Program-made: the position numbers and the translations under genes | The notes under the pieces: model-generated | The model's input: the letters and a program-made list of their open reading frames with translations, nothing else | The model's database searches: none | What the model was told of the DNA's origin: nothing | From: CALBRZ01 sp964511065 | Lineage (GTDB): Bacteria; Planctomycetota; Planctomycetia; Pirellulales; S012-138 | DNA: 64,000 nucleotides | Reading direction: 5' to 3' | Assembly (NCBI GenBank): GCA_964511065.1 | Contig: CAZEEG010000013.1 | Span: 5,208 to 69,207 of the forward strand | In this document: positions 10,419-19,417 of the stretch, piece by piece | Layout: every line of letters begins with the position of its first letter | Numbering within the stretch: position 1 is the first letter of the stretch

Positions 10419-11564
10419 ATGATGCCATTTGATTTCCAGTCTGCCACCCGGTTGGTCTTTGGACCGGGACGCATCGACGAATTGGGAGAACTGGCCGCGG
10501 GCTTAGGGGCACGCCGCGCCATGATTATCAGCGATCCGGGCATCGTCAAAGCGGGCCACGATGAACGGGGCCTGGCCTCGCTGCACCGTGCCGGAATCGC
10601 CACGATGCTGTTCGATGGCGTCGTGGAGAATCCCACGACCGAAAACGTCGATGAGGGGGTCACTGCCGCGCGTAGTTTCCAGCCCGACCTGCTGATCGGC
10701 CTGGGCGGCGGCAGTTCCATGGACTGCGCCAAGGGCATCAACTTCGTATACACCAACGGCGGCCAGATGCGCGACTACTGGGGCATTGGCAAGGCCCGCC
10801 AGCCAATGCTGCCGATGATCGCCGTTCCCACCACGGCCGGGACGGGCAGCGAAGCCCAGAGCTTCGCCCTGATCTCCGATGCCAAGACCCACGTCAAGAT
10901 GGCTTGCGGCGACAAGAAGGCTGCCTGCCGGATCGCGCTGCTCGATCCCCAACTCACGGTGACCCAGCCGCCCAGGGTTACGGCGCTGACGGGTATCGAC
11001 GCCGTCGCCCACGCCCTGGAAACCTACGTGACACGCCCGCGTAACCCGGTCTCGCTGATCTTCAGCCGCGAAGCCTGGCGGCTACTGGAAGCAAACTTCG
11101 TACGGGTGCTGGAAGAACCGCTGGATCTGGAAGCTCGCGGAGCCATGCAACTGGGAGCGTTCTTTGCCGGGCTGGCGATCGAGAACAGCATGCTGGGAGC
11201 GGCCCACGCGCTGGCCAACCCGCTGACCCAACACTACGACGTCGTACACGGCCAGGCCGTGGCCTTGATGCTGCCACACGTGATTCGCTTCAACGGCCAG
11301 GAAGTCGGCCGGATGTATGCTGAGTTGTTGCCCAGTTCCAACGGCACGGTCCGTTCGCCAGCGGGTGCATCCAGCGAATTGGCCGACCGCGTTACGCAAC
11401 TCGTGGCCAAGGCAGGGCTGGCATTGCAGCTTCGAGAGCTGGGCGTGACCGCCGACCGCCTCCATCAACTGGCCGCCGATGCCGCCCGGCAATGGACCGG
11501 TGGCTTCAATCCCCGAGCGGTGGGTGAAGAAGAATTACGCCAGCTCTACGAGGCGGCGCTATAA
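10419..11564 (+). CDS. Iron-containing (group III) alcohol dehydrogenase
   Basis: A 381-residue NAD(P)-dependent dehydrogenase of the Fe-ADH family, which oxidises alcohols or reduces aldehydes in the cytoplasm. The nucleotide loop GLGGGSSMDCAKG is at about 94-106, and TTAGTGSE follows at about 138-145. The four metal ligands fall at the canonical positions: D194 and H198 (GIDAVAHALE), H263 (AAHALANPL) and H277 (DVVHGQAVAL). Length matches the family (380-390). Two adjacent ATGs begin the frame at 10419 and 10422. The actual substrate (butanol, 1,3-propanediol, lactaldehyde, hydroxy acid) cannot be decided from the sequence. Confidence 0.92.
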   Translation: MMPFDFQSATRLVFGPGRIDELGELAAGLGARRAMIISDPGIVKAGHDERGLASLHRAGIATMLFDGVVENPTTENVDEGVTAARSFQPDLLIGLGGGSSMDCAKGINFVYTNGGQMRDYWGIGKARQPMLPMIAVPTTAGTGSEAQSFALISDAKTHVKMACGDKKAACRIALLDPQLTVTQPPRVTALTGIDAVAHALETYVTRPRNPVSLIFSREAWRLLEANFVRVLEEPLDLEARGAMQLGAFFAGLAIENSMLGAAHALANPLTQHYDVVHGQAVALMLPHVIRFNGQEVGRMYAELLPSSNGTVRSPAGASSELADRVTQLVAKAGLALQLRELGVTADRLHQLAADAARQWTGGFNPRAVGEEELRQLYEAAL

Positions 11565-11596
11565 GCTGAAAACCGGCGTGCGATTCGCAAAGTCGG

Positions 11597-11839
11597 CTAC
11601 TTCTCGCCGCGGGCGAATGCGACCAGTTCTTCCAACAGTTCGGCAGCGCGGCGCTCTTCGCCTTCCATGGTGTGGCAGATTTCAGAAAACTCGTCATCCT
11701 TGTCGCGCGTGGACTTTAGGAGCGTTAACCCCATTCGCAACACGTGCAGGCAATGTCGCAAGTCGTGGACAACCGTTGATATTTGTTGTGCGCGACCATC
11801 GGGCGAAAGGCTTTCGGGGGATTCGGTATCGGACGACAT
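11597..11839 (-). CDS. Small HisKA-like protein (phosphoacceptor helix without ATPase domain)
   Basis: An 80-residue protein (MSSDTESPES to ELVAFARGEK). Its centre, VVHDLRHCLHVLRMGL at about 23-38, resembles the H-box of histidine kinases, where a phosphoacceptor histidine is followed by D-L-R-N/H. The remainder predicts two helices, as in a dimerisation/phosphotransfer hairpin. No catalytic HATPase domain follows; the gene simply stops. The start at 11839 is favoured because GAGG precedes it at good spacing; an in-frame ATG at 11860 would add seven residues. The sequence upstream is a scaffold gap, so a longer fused N-terminus cannot be wholly excluded. It could be an orphan phosphotransfer protein or a kinase antagonist; this is inference. 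Confidence 0.6.
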   Translation of the reverse strand: MSSDTESPESLSPDGRAQQISTVVHDLRHCLHVLRMGLTLLKSTRDKDDEFSEICHTMEGEERRAAELLEELVAFARGEK

Positions 11840-11874
11840 CACTACCTCGTTCCGGCTCATGCTCGGGCAACTGG

Positions 11875-11974
11875 NNNNNNNNNNNNNNNNNNNNNNNNNN
11901 NNNNNNNNNNNNNNNNNNNNNNNNNNNNNNNNNNNNNNNNNNNNNNNNNNNNNNNNNNNNNNNNNNNNNNNNNN
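11875..11974. other. Assembly gap (100 N)
   Basis: Exactly 100 N, the conventional placeholder for a gap of unknown size. The ten bases before it (GGGCAACTGG, 11865-11874) are identical to the ten bases after it (11975-11984). The two contigs may therefore simply overlap, with no sequence missing. Confidence 0.97.
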
Positions 11975-12390
11975 GGGCAACTGGGCCCGCTGCGCGTACG
12001 TTGGGTTCCCGCGCAACATATAAGCTCTCAGCGCAGCGAAAGTCCGATTCTCGTCAGGCCGATCCGCCGAAATGCCGCTGACTCTGTTGGAAAGAGCAAG
12101 TCTGGCAGCACACGAGCGTTCGACTACCGGGCATCAGCTAACGCAATATGTAATGCTTCCCGCCATACTGCGGAGGCGGAAGCCTATCGTTCCAAGCGCA
12201 GAACCGTCTGAACCTTTGGCTGGAAAATTATACCATTTCCCCGCCGGTATACCGTCGAGGGACATTCTTACTACGTTTTAGCGATGCGAAAGTTCTGCCC
12301 GATGGCAGCAGCAGGCCGGCCCCCCGCACGAAGCAGGCCGCCCCCGTCGTGCAGCAAGGATCGCGCGGTCGCTTGGAGCAGATGGAACCA
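11975..12390 (-). other. Intergenic region downstream of the glycosyltransferase gene
   Basis: About 415 bases between the scaffold gap and the end of the family 9 glycosyltransferase gene. No convincing gene is seen. The notable content is a minus-strand extended -10 promoter and a neighbouring perfect palindrome at 12227-12254, described separately. Confidence 0.45.
12227..12254 (-). promoter_or_regulatory. Extended -10 promoter with adjacent palindrome
   Basis: Read on the minus strand, TGGTATAAT (-10 at 12232-12227) is a perfect extended -10 element. Immediately upstream, over the expected -35 area, lies the perfect 10-base palindrome CGGTATACCG (12245-12254), a possible operator. Transcription would run toward the small HisKA-like gene, some 380 bases away across the scaffold gap. 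Confidence 0.4.
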
Positions 12391-13542
12391 TCAACCGCAA
12401 TCCGCGCGCCGGTCCGCGTGATGTTCCATGGCCGCCGCCAGCAGCGTCGATACAGCCGGCCAAACACGTTCAGGCGTTAATTCCCGCATGCACGCCATGT
12501 GAGGACACTTCTTCAAATAGCTCGCCGCACAAGACACGTTGGTTTGGACCACCTGATGCTGGGTACCCCGAGGACCGGCCCGCATGGGGCTGGTGCAGGT
12601 GAACAGCGCCACCACGGGAGTTGACGCGGCGGCAGCCAGGTGCATGGGTCCGGTGTCGCCGGCCAAGACCACGTCGGCCGCTTCGACAGCGGCAGCCAAT
12701 TCTGTGAGCGTGGTGGCTTCCGCCAGGTTCACCACGGGACCCGACATACGTTGTTCGATTTGGGCTGCCAGTTCGCCCTCGCCCGGACCTCCCAACAGGA
12801 TGATCCCGGCCCCGTGCCGCTCACTGGCCCACTGGGCGACCTGGGCGAACGATTGCGGCGGCCAGCGTTTGGTTTCCCACTGCGCCCCGGCATGAATGGC
12901 CAACCAAGGCCGCGGCAACCGTGCCAATTGGGCGACGATGCGCTGGCGGTCCTGTGGGGTGATCGGCAGCACCGCCTGGGGAACGGGGCCGGTGCAGCCC
13001 AGCCGCCTGGCAAACCGTTGGTAATGTTCCAAGGCCGGCATGGAGCGATAGTCGACATCGAGCTTATCGGTGTAGGCCAGGTAGGCCGCCTCACGCGCGT
13101 AGCGATATCCCAACCGCCGTGGAGCCCGGGTCCACCATGTCATCAGCCCGCTGCGGAACAGGCCTTGGATATCGACCACGAGGTCGAACCGCTCGCGGCG
13201 CAAGCGCCGCAACAAGCCGATCATCCCCAGTACCAGTTTCAATCCACGGCCCCGGGGCATTTCGATCAGCTGATCGATTTCCGGGTGTCCCCGGAGAATC
13301 CCGGCCAGCCCCGGCTTGACGACCCAGGCCAGGTGGGCCTTGGGGAACCGCTGTCGCAGCATGGACAGCACTGGCAGCGTCTGCACGATATCGCCCAAAG
13401 CACTGGGCTTAACGATGCAAATCCGCCGGGGCTCCAACTGCTCCAACGGCGACTGCTTCAGATAACGCCGCCACGCACGCTCCGACTCTTCCGGAGTGGG
13501 AACGTTCCTCGCTGCTGCGGCAACATGCCGGCTGCCATCCAT
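12391..13542 (-). CDS. Glycosyltransferase family 9 (LPS heptosyltransferase-like)
   Basis: A 383-residue GT-B glycosyltransferase of the ADP-heptose:LPS heptosyltransferase family. The N-terminal Rossmann signature is IVKPSALGDIVQTLPVL at about 43-59, and the donor-binding motif is AGDTGPMHLAAA at about residue 310. Members add sugars to lipopolysaccharide core at the cytoplasmic face of the inner membrane. The frame is open up to 13680, but the ATG at 13542 (MDGSRHVAAA) avoids an Arg-rich upstream piece and still leaves about 40 residues before the first conserved strand. It is divergently arranged with the secreted hydrolase gene. Heptose as the actual donor is not proven by sequence. Confidence 0.85.
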   Translation of the reverse strand: MDGSRHVAAAARNVPTPEESERAWRRYLKQSPLEQLEPRRICIVKPSALGDIVQTLPVLSMLRQRFPKAHLAWVVKPGLAGILRGHPEIDQLIEMPRGRGLKLVLGMIGLLRRLRRERFDLVVDIQGLFRSGLMTWWTRAPRRLGYRYAREAAYLAYTDKLDVDYRSMPALEHYQRFARRLGCTGPVPQAVLPITPQDRQRIVAQLARLPRPWLAIHAGAQWETKRWPPQSFAQVAQWASERHGAGIILLGGPGEGELAAQIEQRMSGPVVNLAEATTLTELAAAVEAADVVLAGDTGPMHLAAAASTPVVALFTCTSPMRAGPRGTQHQVVQTNVSCAASYLKKCPHMACMRELTPERVWPAVSTLLAAAMEHHADRRADCG

Positions 13543-13710
13543 GCCAGGCGATCGTCCTTGTTTAAAGAGAGTCCATGATCGGCCGCTATCGCGTCGGTCC
13601 AAGCGCAGGTATCGTAACCGTAGCGATGGTAAGCGCGAAGATGAGTGCATCAGCGACACTACCGGACCATCGGCAGCCATCGCCCGCAGGACTCACGGAG
13701 AATCGACTCG

Positions 13711-14754
13711 ATGCATCGGCAATTCCTCACGAGCCTGATGGCAGCACTGCTCGTTGCCCCCCTGGCATCGTACCCCAAGGCCGCTGCGGCCCAGGGCAGC
13801 GAGGCCGGCCCGCGCGTTGAAGGAGCCATCGAAGGCGAGGCCGAATTTGTGCCTTCGGCCGTGGAAGCCGACCTGCCCGAGCGGTTCAGGATGGATTCGC
13901 ACCGCTTTGGCTTTGTGCAGCAACCGGTCCCGACCGCGGCGGAAAAAATGCTGCGGTTTGAAGTCCGCTTTCCCTCGCCGATCCAGTCACCTCATCTGGA
14001 GAATAACACCGTCCACTGCGAGTACTATCGCCCGGCCGCCGAAGGCCAGTACCCGGCCACCATTGTGCTGCACATCCTGGGCGGCGACTTCGACCTGATG
14101 CGGTTGTATTGCCGGACGCTGGCCCATCACGGCGTGTGCGCGTTGTTCATCAAGTTGCCCTATTATGGGCCGCGCCGCCCGCGGGATATGCGCGAACGGA
14201 TGGTTTCGCACGACGCCCAGCAGACGCTGGCCCGCATGACTCAGGGCGTGCTCGACATTCGCCGTGGAGCGGCCTGGCTGGCGTCGCGGCCGGAAGTCGA
14301 CGCCCGGCGGTTGGGCATCTTTGGCATCAGCCTGGGCGGCATCACGGCCGCGCTGGCGTCGGCCGTGGAACCGCGGCTGCATAACGCCTTCTTCATGCTG
14401 GCGGGCGCCGACATGCGGTTGGCCAATTGGGAGGCCAAGGAACTGCGGCCGGCCCTGGCGGCCTGGGAGCGGAGCGGCGGCACGCGCGACAGCCTTTGTG
14501 CCGCACTGCGGCCCATCGACCCGGCCAGTTACCCACACCAACTCCGGCAGCGGAACGTGCAGATGTTCTCGTGCCGGCACGACGAAGTGATTCCGCCCGC
14601 CTGTGCCGAGGCCCTTTGGAAAACGTGCGGAGAACCGCCGATCCATTGGTTGGATGCCGGCCATTACACGGCCGCGCGGTTTATCTTCGACAGCCTCAGC
14701 GCCGTTACGAGGTTCTTCCAGCAAGCCGAGGCAGCGCCTGCCGGCACTCAATGA
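13711..14754 (+). CDS. Secreted alpha/beta hydrolase (dienelactone-hydrolase-like)
   Basis: A 347-residue protein with an N-terminal signal peptide (hydrophobic core about residues 5-20, cleavage probably after the AAAA near 24-27). A triad is visible: nucleophile S207 in GIFGISLGG, acid D291 in SCRHDEVIPP and H318 in DAGHYTA. The oxyanion strand is IVLHILGGDFD at about 118-128. Such proteins hydrolyse esters of carbohydrates or small lactones outside the cytoplasm. The start was set at 13711, because GGAG at 13697-13700 precedes it and the signal peptide begins there; the open frame upstream to 13645 lacks a ribosome site. The substrate is unknown. Confidence 0.85.
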   Translation: MHRQFLTSLMAALLVAPLASYPKAAAAQGSEAGPRVEGAIEGEAEFVPSAVEADLPERFRMDSHRFGFVQQPVPTAAEKMLRFEVRFPSPIQSPHLENNTVHCEYYRPAAEGQYPATIVLHILGGDFDLMRLYCRTLAHHGVCALFIKLPYYGPRRPRDMRERMVSHDAQQTLARMTQGVLDIRRGAAWLASRPEVDARRLGIFGISLGGITAALASAVEPRLHNAFFMLAGADMRLANWEAKELRPALAAWERSGGTRDSLCAALRPIDPASYPHQLRQRNVQMFSCRHDEVIPPACAEALWKTCGEPPIHWLDAGHYTAARFIFDSLSAVTRFFQQAEAAPAGTQ

Positions 14755-14933
14755 ACCCGGCGATGCGCCCCCCCGCGGCAGCCAAGCGCGCCTGGCCGCC
14801 CGGCTGGACAGCCGAAACAGCGACCGCCCCGCCCGGTAAGGCACCTCATGGACGACAGAACCGGATCGGGCCTGGCGCTTCGTGGGGACAGGTAGATCTA
14901 TTGGGGGCACGGCACCTTTTCGGGCACAGTGTC

Positions 14934-14984
14934 GAATCGGATCCGGTCTCGAATCGGACTCGGTGCCTAATCGGGTCCGGTGCC
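14934..14984. repeat. Three tandem copies of a 17-base repeat over the end of the permease gene
   Basis: Units are GAATCGGATCCGGTCTC (14934-14950), GAATCGGACTCGGTGCC (14951-14967) and TAATCGGGTCCGGTGCC (14968-14984). The third copy and the last base of the second encode the final residues and stop of the minus-strand permease (C-terminal GTGPD). Confidence 0.85.
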
Positions 14985-15989
14985 CAAGCGTGCGCTGCGG
15001 CTGCGCAGCAGGTACAAGAAGAACGGCCCGCCCAGCAGAGCCGTGAAAATGCCGACGGGCAATTCCGTGGGCGCGGCGGCGGTTCGGGCCACGTCGTCGG
15101 CCGCCAGCAGCAGTAGTGCGCCCAGCAGGCAACTGGCAGGGATCAACCACGCGTGGCGCGGGCCGACGAGCAACCGGGCGGCATGGGGTGCGAGCAGCCC
15201 GACAAAGCCGATGATCCCGCCGGCGGATACGGCCGCGGCCGTCGCCAGGCTGGCCACGACCACCACGGCTGCCCGCAGCCGCGACATGGGAATGCCGAGT
15301 GCCGCCGCCGATTCCTCACCAAAGGTCAACGCATCGAGCGGCCGCGCCAGCAACCAAAGTCCCAGGGCGCCCAGGGTGATCAGCGGCCCCGAGGCCCAAA
15401 CCGCCGCCCATCCACGCCCGCTCAAACTGCCCAGCAGCCACGCCAGGACACCCATCACCTGGTCGTCGTTGAGCACCATCAGCAGGGCGACCAGCGCGCC
15501 GACAAAACTGCTCACGGCGGCCCCGGCCAGCAGTAATCCCACGGCCGGCAACTGGTTTCCCCAACTGGCAATCGCATAGACCACGGCCACCGCGGCCAGT
15601 GCTCCGAACAAGGCAAACAGCGATACGGTACTGATCCCCAGCCAACTGGCGGCCAACCCGGCCGTTAAGGCCACGGTCGCGCCCAGGGCGGCGCCGCTGG
15701 AAGCACCAATGACGAACGGATCGGCCAGGGGATTGCGAAACAGCCCCTGGTACCCGGCCCCGGCCGCACCCAGTCCGGCACCCACCAGCACGGCCAGCAG
15801 CACGCGCTGCATCCGCGATTGCCAAACGATGATGACATGGGCCGGGCGATGCGACGGGTCATCGGGCGAAAGCAGGATCGAAACGACGTCGCTGGCCGGG
15901 ATCGACTCGGCCCCCATCCCCAAGCTGATCGCGGCGGCAACCAGCAATACCACCAGGAGTAGCACCATCCGCCATGCCGTACCGTTCAC
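14967..15989 (-). CDS. BtuC/FecCD-type ABC transporter permease
   Basis: A 340-residue, very hydrophobic protein with about nine or ten membrane helices, typical of permeases for vitamin B12, haem or iron chelates. Family motifs are visible: GLFRNPLADPFVIGASSGAALGA is recognisable near 80-103 (the NPLA/P and GxxSGA signature), the coupling-helix piece is LGIPMSRLRAAVVV, and GIIGFVGLLAPHAAR precedes the last helices. Its start overlaps the stop of the binding-protein gene by four bases, so the two form an operon. The C-terminus runs into a tandem 17-base repeat. No ATP-binding subunit gene follows; the next gene converges on it from the other strand. Confidence 0.92.
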   Translation of the reverse strand: MNGTAWRMVLLLVVLLVAAAISLGMGAESIPASDVVSILLSPDDPSHRPAHVIIVWQSRMQRVLLAVLVGAGLGAAGAGYQGLFRNPLADPFVIGASSGAALGATVALTAGLAASWLGISTVSLFALFGALAAVAVVYAIASWGNQLPAVGLLLAGAAVSSFVGALVALLMVLNDDQVMGVLAWLLGSLSGRGWAAVWASGPLITLGALGLWLLARPLDALTFGEESAAALGIPMSRLRAAVVVVASLATAAAVSAGGIIGFVGLLAPHAARLLVGPRHAWLIPASCLLGALLLLAADDVARTAAAPTELPVGIFTALLGGPFFLYLLRSRSARLGTGPD

Positions 15990-17053
15990 GGATCAAGCTC
16001 CGGGTAGATGGCGGCGGCAATCGCCTCCAGGCCGTCGGCCAGTCGCGGGCCGGGCCGCGATACCAGGTCGTTGGGCACCAGGTGGACACGGCCTCTTTGC
16101 AACGCCGTGATTCCCTCCCAGCCGCTCCGCTGCTTCATCCGTTGCAAGATCGCATCCAGGTCCATCGCCGAGGGCGCCAAGATGACGTCAGGGTTTCGCG
16201 CTACCACAGCTTCCTCGCTCACCTGCGGCGAGCGTTGCGCCAGATCGTGAAAGATGTTCCGGCCCCCCGCCATGTTAATCATCTCGCCGATGAACGAATG
16301 GTCGGTCGCCGCCATCAGCGGTTCCGGCCACACCTGGTAAAAGACCGTTACCCGTTGGCCCTCGGGAACGGCGGCCGCCCGCTGCCGAACCTGCTGCGCC
16401 CTGGCGCGCATTTTCTCGGCAATTTGACGCCCGCGTTCATCCTGTCCGGTCACGCGGGCCAGCAGGAGGATGTTCTGGCAAACGTCGTCGTAAAGTTCCG
16501 GCTCCAAGGCGACTGCTGGAATCTGCAGCCGCTCCAGCTCACTCAGAAGTTGTTGATGCCATTTGCCGGTGGTGAGAACGACGTCGGGCTCCAGCCCGAT
16601 GATGGTTTCAATACTCACCGTATTGGCCGAGAATCCGCCCACCTTAGGTAACCGGGTGGCTTCCTCGGGATAGTCGCAGTATTCGGTTACGCCCACCAGC
16701 AGGTCGCCCGCTCCCAGGGCGAATACAATTTCTGTGCTGGAAGGGACAAGCGAAACGATCCGCCGCGGCATCTGCTCGAAACGCACCGTGCGGCCCAGGT
16801 CGTCGTTCACGACCAAGGCCGCCGTACCATGCTCGCCGCCACTGGCCTGTTCCGAGGCGGATAATGGCTGGCTGTGAGCCGATGCCGCCGGCGGCGCAGC
16901 ACCCGTGCGGTTGGATGATGGCGGCGGATCGGCCGTCGGACTGCACGATGCCAGCAGCAGCACAGGAACTGCGATTGCGGCCGCCAGGGCGCACATAGCG
17001 GCACGCCCTGGGCGTGGGGGGGCGGCAGCGGTGGGATGCTCCGGGAAATTCAT
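15986..17053 (-). CDS. BtuF-like periplasmic substrate-binding lipoprotein
   Basis: A 355-residue class III substrate-binding protein for cobalamin, haem or siderophores. The N-terminus has a hydrophobic stretch ending in the lipobox LASC, so it should be lipidated and tethered. After a Pro/Ser/Ala linker the mature domain starts near LGRTVRFEQMPRRIVSLVPS, the standard opening of the family, and continues with GVTEYCDYP and LEPDVVLTT. The frame can be read up to a TTG at 17068, but the ATG at 17053 (MNFPEHPTAA) is preferred. The end overlaps the permease start by four bases. It is divergent from the DNA ligase gene. Confidence 0.9.
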   Translation of the reverse strand: MNFPEHPTAAAPPRPGRAAMCALAAAIAVPVLLLASCSPTADPPPSSNRTGAAPPAASAHSQPLSASEQASGGEHGTAALVVNDDLGRTVRFEQMPRRIVSLVPSSTEIVFALGAGDLLVGVTEYCDYPEEATRLPKVGGFSANTVSIETIIGLEPDVVLTTGKWHQQLLSELERLQIPAVALEPELYDDVCQNILLLARVTGQDERGRQIAEKMRARAQQVRQRAAAVPEGQRVTVFYQVWPEPLMAATDHSFIGEMINMAGGRNIFHDLAQRSPQVSEEAVVARNPDVILAPSAMDLDAILQRMKQRSGWEGITALQRGRVHLVPNDLVSRPGPRLADGLEAIAAAIYPELDP

Positions 17054-17290
17054 GGAGGGCAGGGCCAAGGAATGGTTTTGGGGGCGTTGAAGTCAGGCAC
17101 CTGGCAACGTCTTGCAGCATTGGGCCGCGGTGCAGGAGCACTCGAATTTTGGGATCAAGGAATTGGCAGGCGTACAGGTGTTCTGCTTCAATGACGGCTC
17201 TGGGCTCGTCGGCCGCTGGGGCAGATTCTTCGCCGGCCGTGGACAGACAAGCGAGCCGCCTCCTCGAACTTCAATCCGCTTGAGAGCACC

Positions 17291-19294
17291 ATGGCGAAAC
17301 CGGCTGAGGAAATCGCCCAACTCGTGGAACAGCTTCGCTACCACGACCGCAAGTATTATGTCGAGGCAGCCCCGGAAATCAGCGACCTGGAGTACGACCG
17401 GCTGCTGAACCGGCTCAAGGAACTGGAAGCCAAGTATCCCGAACTGATCGATCCCGACAGCCCCACACAACGGATCGGCGACCAGCCGGTGGGAGACCTT
17501 CCGCCGGTGGAGCATCGAATCCCGATGCTCTCCATCGACAATACTTACAGCATCGAGGAACTGCGCCAATACGGCAAGCGGGTGTCCAAGATGCTTGGTG
17601 ACGAGCCGATCGAGTGGGTGGTCGAACTGAAGATCGACGGCGTGGCCGTCTCCGTCACTTACGAGAAAGGCCGCCTGGTGCGGGCTGCGACGCGGGGCAA
17701 CGGCCGGGTGGGCGACGACGTCACCCACAACGTCCGCACCATCAGCGATATTCCGCTGCGGTTGCACGGCAATCCGCCCGAGGTGCTGGAGGTGCGGGGC
17801 GAGGTCTACATGACCAATAGCCAACTGGTCAAACTCAACGAGCAGCAGGCGGCCAAGGGCTTACCCCCCTATCCCAACACCCGCAACCTCACGGCCGGTA
17901 CCATCCGCGTGAAGAACCCTCGCGAGTGCGCCGCCCGCAACCTGCGCATCTTTGCCCACGGCATGGGCTACGTGGAAGGTTTGGAAGTCGCCACGCACAT
18001 GCAGTGGCTGGAGCATCTGGCCCGCTTCGGATTCCCCGTGACGCCGCACGTCAAGGCGCTGCCCGACTTCGAAGCGGTGATCGAATACTGCCAGGAATTG
18101 ATCGAACAGTTGCACGAATTGGATTTTGAGGTCGATGGCCTGGTGATCAAAGTCAACCGTTTCGATCAGCGCGAGCGGTTAGGCAGCACCAGCAAGAGCC
18201 CTCGCTGGATGATCGCCTACAAGTTCGAAAAGTACGAAGGCGTTACCAAGGTCAACGATATCCAGGTCCAGGTTGGCAAGACCGGCGCCGTGACCCCCAT
18301 CGCCATCCTGGAACCGATGCAGCTCGCCCAAACCACGGTCAGCCGCGCCAGCCTGCACAACTGGGACGAGGTCGAGCGCAAGGACGTGCGGATCGGCGAC
18401 GTGGTCGTGGTTGAGAAGGCAGGGAAGATCATTCCCCACATCGTGCGCGTCGAAAAGCATGAGCGCAACGGCAGACTTCCCCAGGTTCATCCGCCGACCA
18501 ACTGCCCCGAGTGCGAAACGGCGCTAGTGAAGGACGAAGGCGGCGTGTACCTCCGCTGCCCGAACCTGTACTGCCCGGCCCGCGTGCGGGAGCGCATCCG
18601 GTACTACGCCACCCGCAATGCGATGGATATTGAGGGGCTGGGCGACAAGCTCATCGCGCAGCTTGCCGAATCGGGGCTGGTGAAAAACTTTGGCGACCTG
18701 TACCGCCTGACCGCCGACAAGTTGACTTCACTGGAACGGATGGGCAAGCGGTCGAGCGAGAAACTGCTGGCCCAGATCGAAGCCAGCAAAGAACGCGGCC
18801 TGGCACGGTTGCTCAATGCGCTGTCGATCCCACACGTCGGGCCGCGGGTGGCGCACGTCCTGGCCGAGGAATTCCAGAACATCGACGCCCTGCTGGCCGC
18901 CGATGTCGAAACGCTGTCGCAAACCCACGAGATCGGCCCCATCATCGCCCAAAGCGTGTACGACTACCTGCACAGCGACTTTGGGCTAGAAACCATCAAC
19001 GACCTGCGCAGTCTGGGGGTTTTGCTGGAGATGCCGCAATCGGCTGCCAAGGGGGCCGCCAGCAACAAGCTGGAAGGCAAGACCCTGGTCGTCACCGGCA
19101 CGTTGAGCAAGTATAGCCGCGACGAAATCCACGCCCTGATCGAAGCCCACGGCGGCCGGGCCTCATCCAGCGTTTCCAGCAAGACCGATTACGTGGTCGC
19201 CGGCGAGAAGGCCGGCAGTAAATTGGACAAGGCTCAGAAATTAGGAATTACCGTCCTGACCGAGGACGAGTTTGAACAACTGCTGGCGGAATAA
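17291..19294 (+). CDS. ligA: NAD-dependent DNA ligase LigA
   Basis: A 667-residue, full-length bacterial DNA ligase that seals nicks during replication and repair using NAD. The Ia domain (YHDRKYYVEAAPEISDLEYD) is at the N-terminus. The adenylation lysine is K114 in VELKIDGVAVS. The OB domain follows, then a four-cysteine zinc finger (CPEC ... CPNLYC), helix-hairpin-helix repeats and a C-terminal BRCT domain from about 595 (LEGKTLVVTGTL) to the end. All expected domains are intact. It stands alone, followed by a likely terminator at 19378-19417. Confidence 0.98.
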   Translation: MAKPAEEIAQLVEQLRYHDRKYYVEAAPEISDLEYDRLLNRLKELEAKYPELIDPDSPTQRIGDQPVGDLPPVEHRIPMLSIDNTYSIEELRQYGKRVSKMLGDEPIEWVVELKIDGVAVSVTYEKGRLVRAATRGNGRVGDDVTHNVRTISDIPLRLHGNPPEVLEVRGEVYMTNSQLVKLNEQQAAKGLPPYPNTRNLTAGTIRVKNPRECAARNLRIFAHGMGYVEGLEVATHMQWLEHLARFGFPVTPHVKALPDFEAVIEYCQELIEQLHELDFEVDGLVIKVNRFDQRERLGSTSKSPRWMIAYKFEKYEGVTKVNDIQVQVGKTGAVTPIAILEPMQLAQTTVSRASLHNWDEVERKDVRIGDVVVVEKAGKIIPHIVRVEKHERNGRLPQVHPPTNCPECETALVKDEGGVYLRCPNLYCPARVRERIRYYATRNAMDIEGLGDKLIAQLAESGLVKNFGDLYRLTADKLTSLERMGKRSSEKLLAQIEASKERGLARLLNALSIPHVGPRVAHVLAEEFQNIDALLAADVETLSQTHEIGPIIAQSVYDYLHSDFGLETINDLRSLGVLLEMPQSAAKGAASNKLEGKTLVVTGTLSKYSRDEIHALIEAHGGRASSSVSSKTDYVVAGEKAGSKLDKAQKLGITVLTEDEFEQLLAE

Positions 19295-19377
19295 ATAGCC
19301 TGCCGTCCCGCCGTTCGCCCCGCGCTCTCAAACCGCCCCCGCGGCCAAAGATCGGCACTGCGGGCGAAAACTAGCAA

Positions 19378-19417
19378 TGCGGGCAAAAATCGGCCCGCAG
19401 TTTCCCTTGTTTTCTTC
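19378..19417 (+). terminator. Rho-independent terminator after ligA
   Basis: A perfect seven-base-pair stem, TGCGGGC (19378-19384) with GCCCGCA (19393-19399), encloses an eight-base loop and is followed by the T-rich tract TTTCCCTTGTTTTCTTC. It lies 84 bases after the ligA stop. A second TGCGGGC at about 19359 could pair alternatively with the same downstream arm. Confidence 0.6.
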
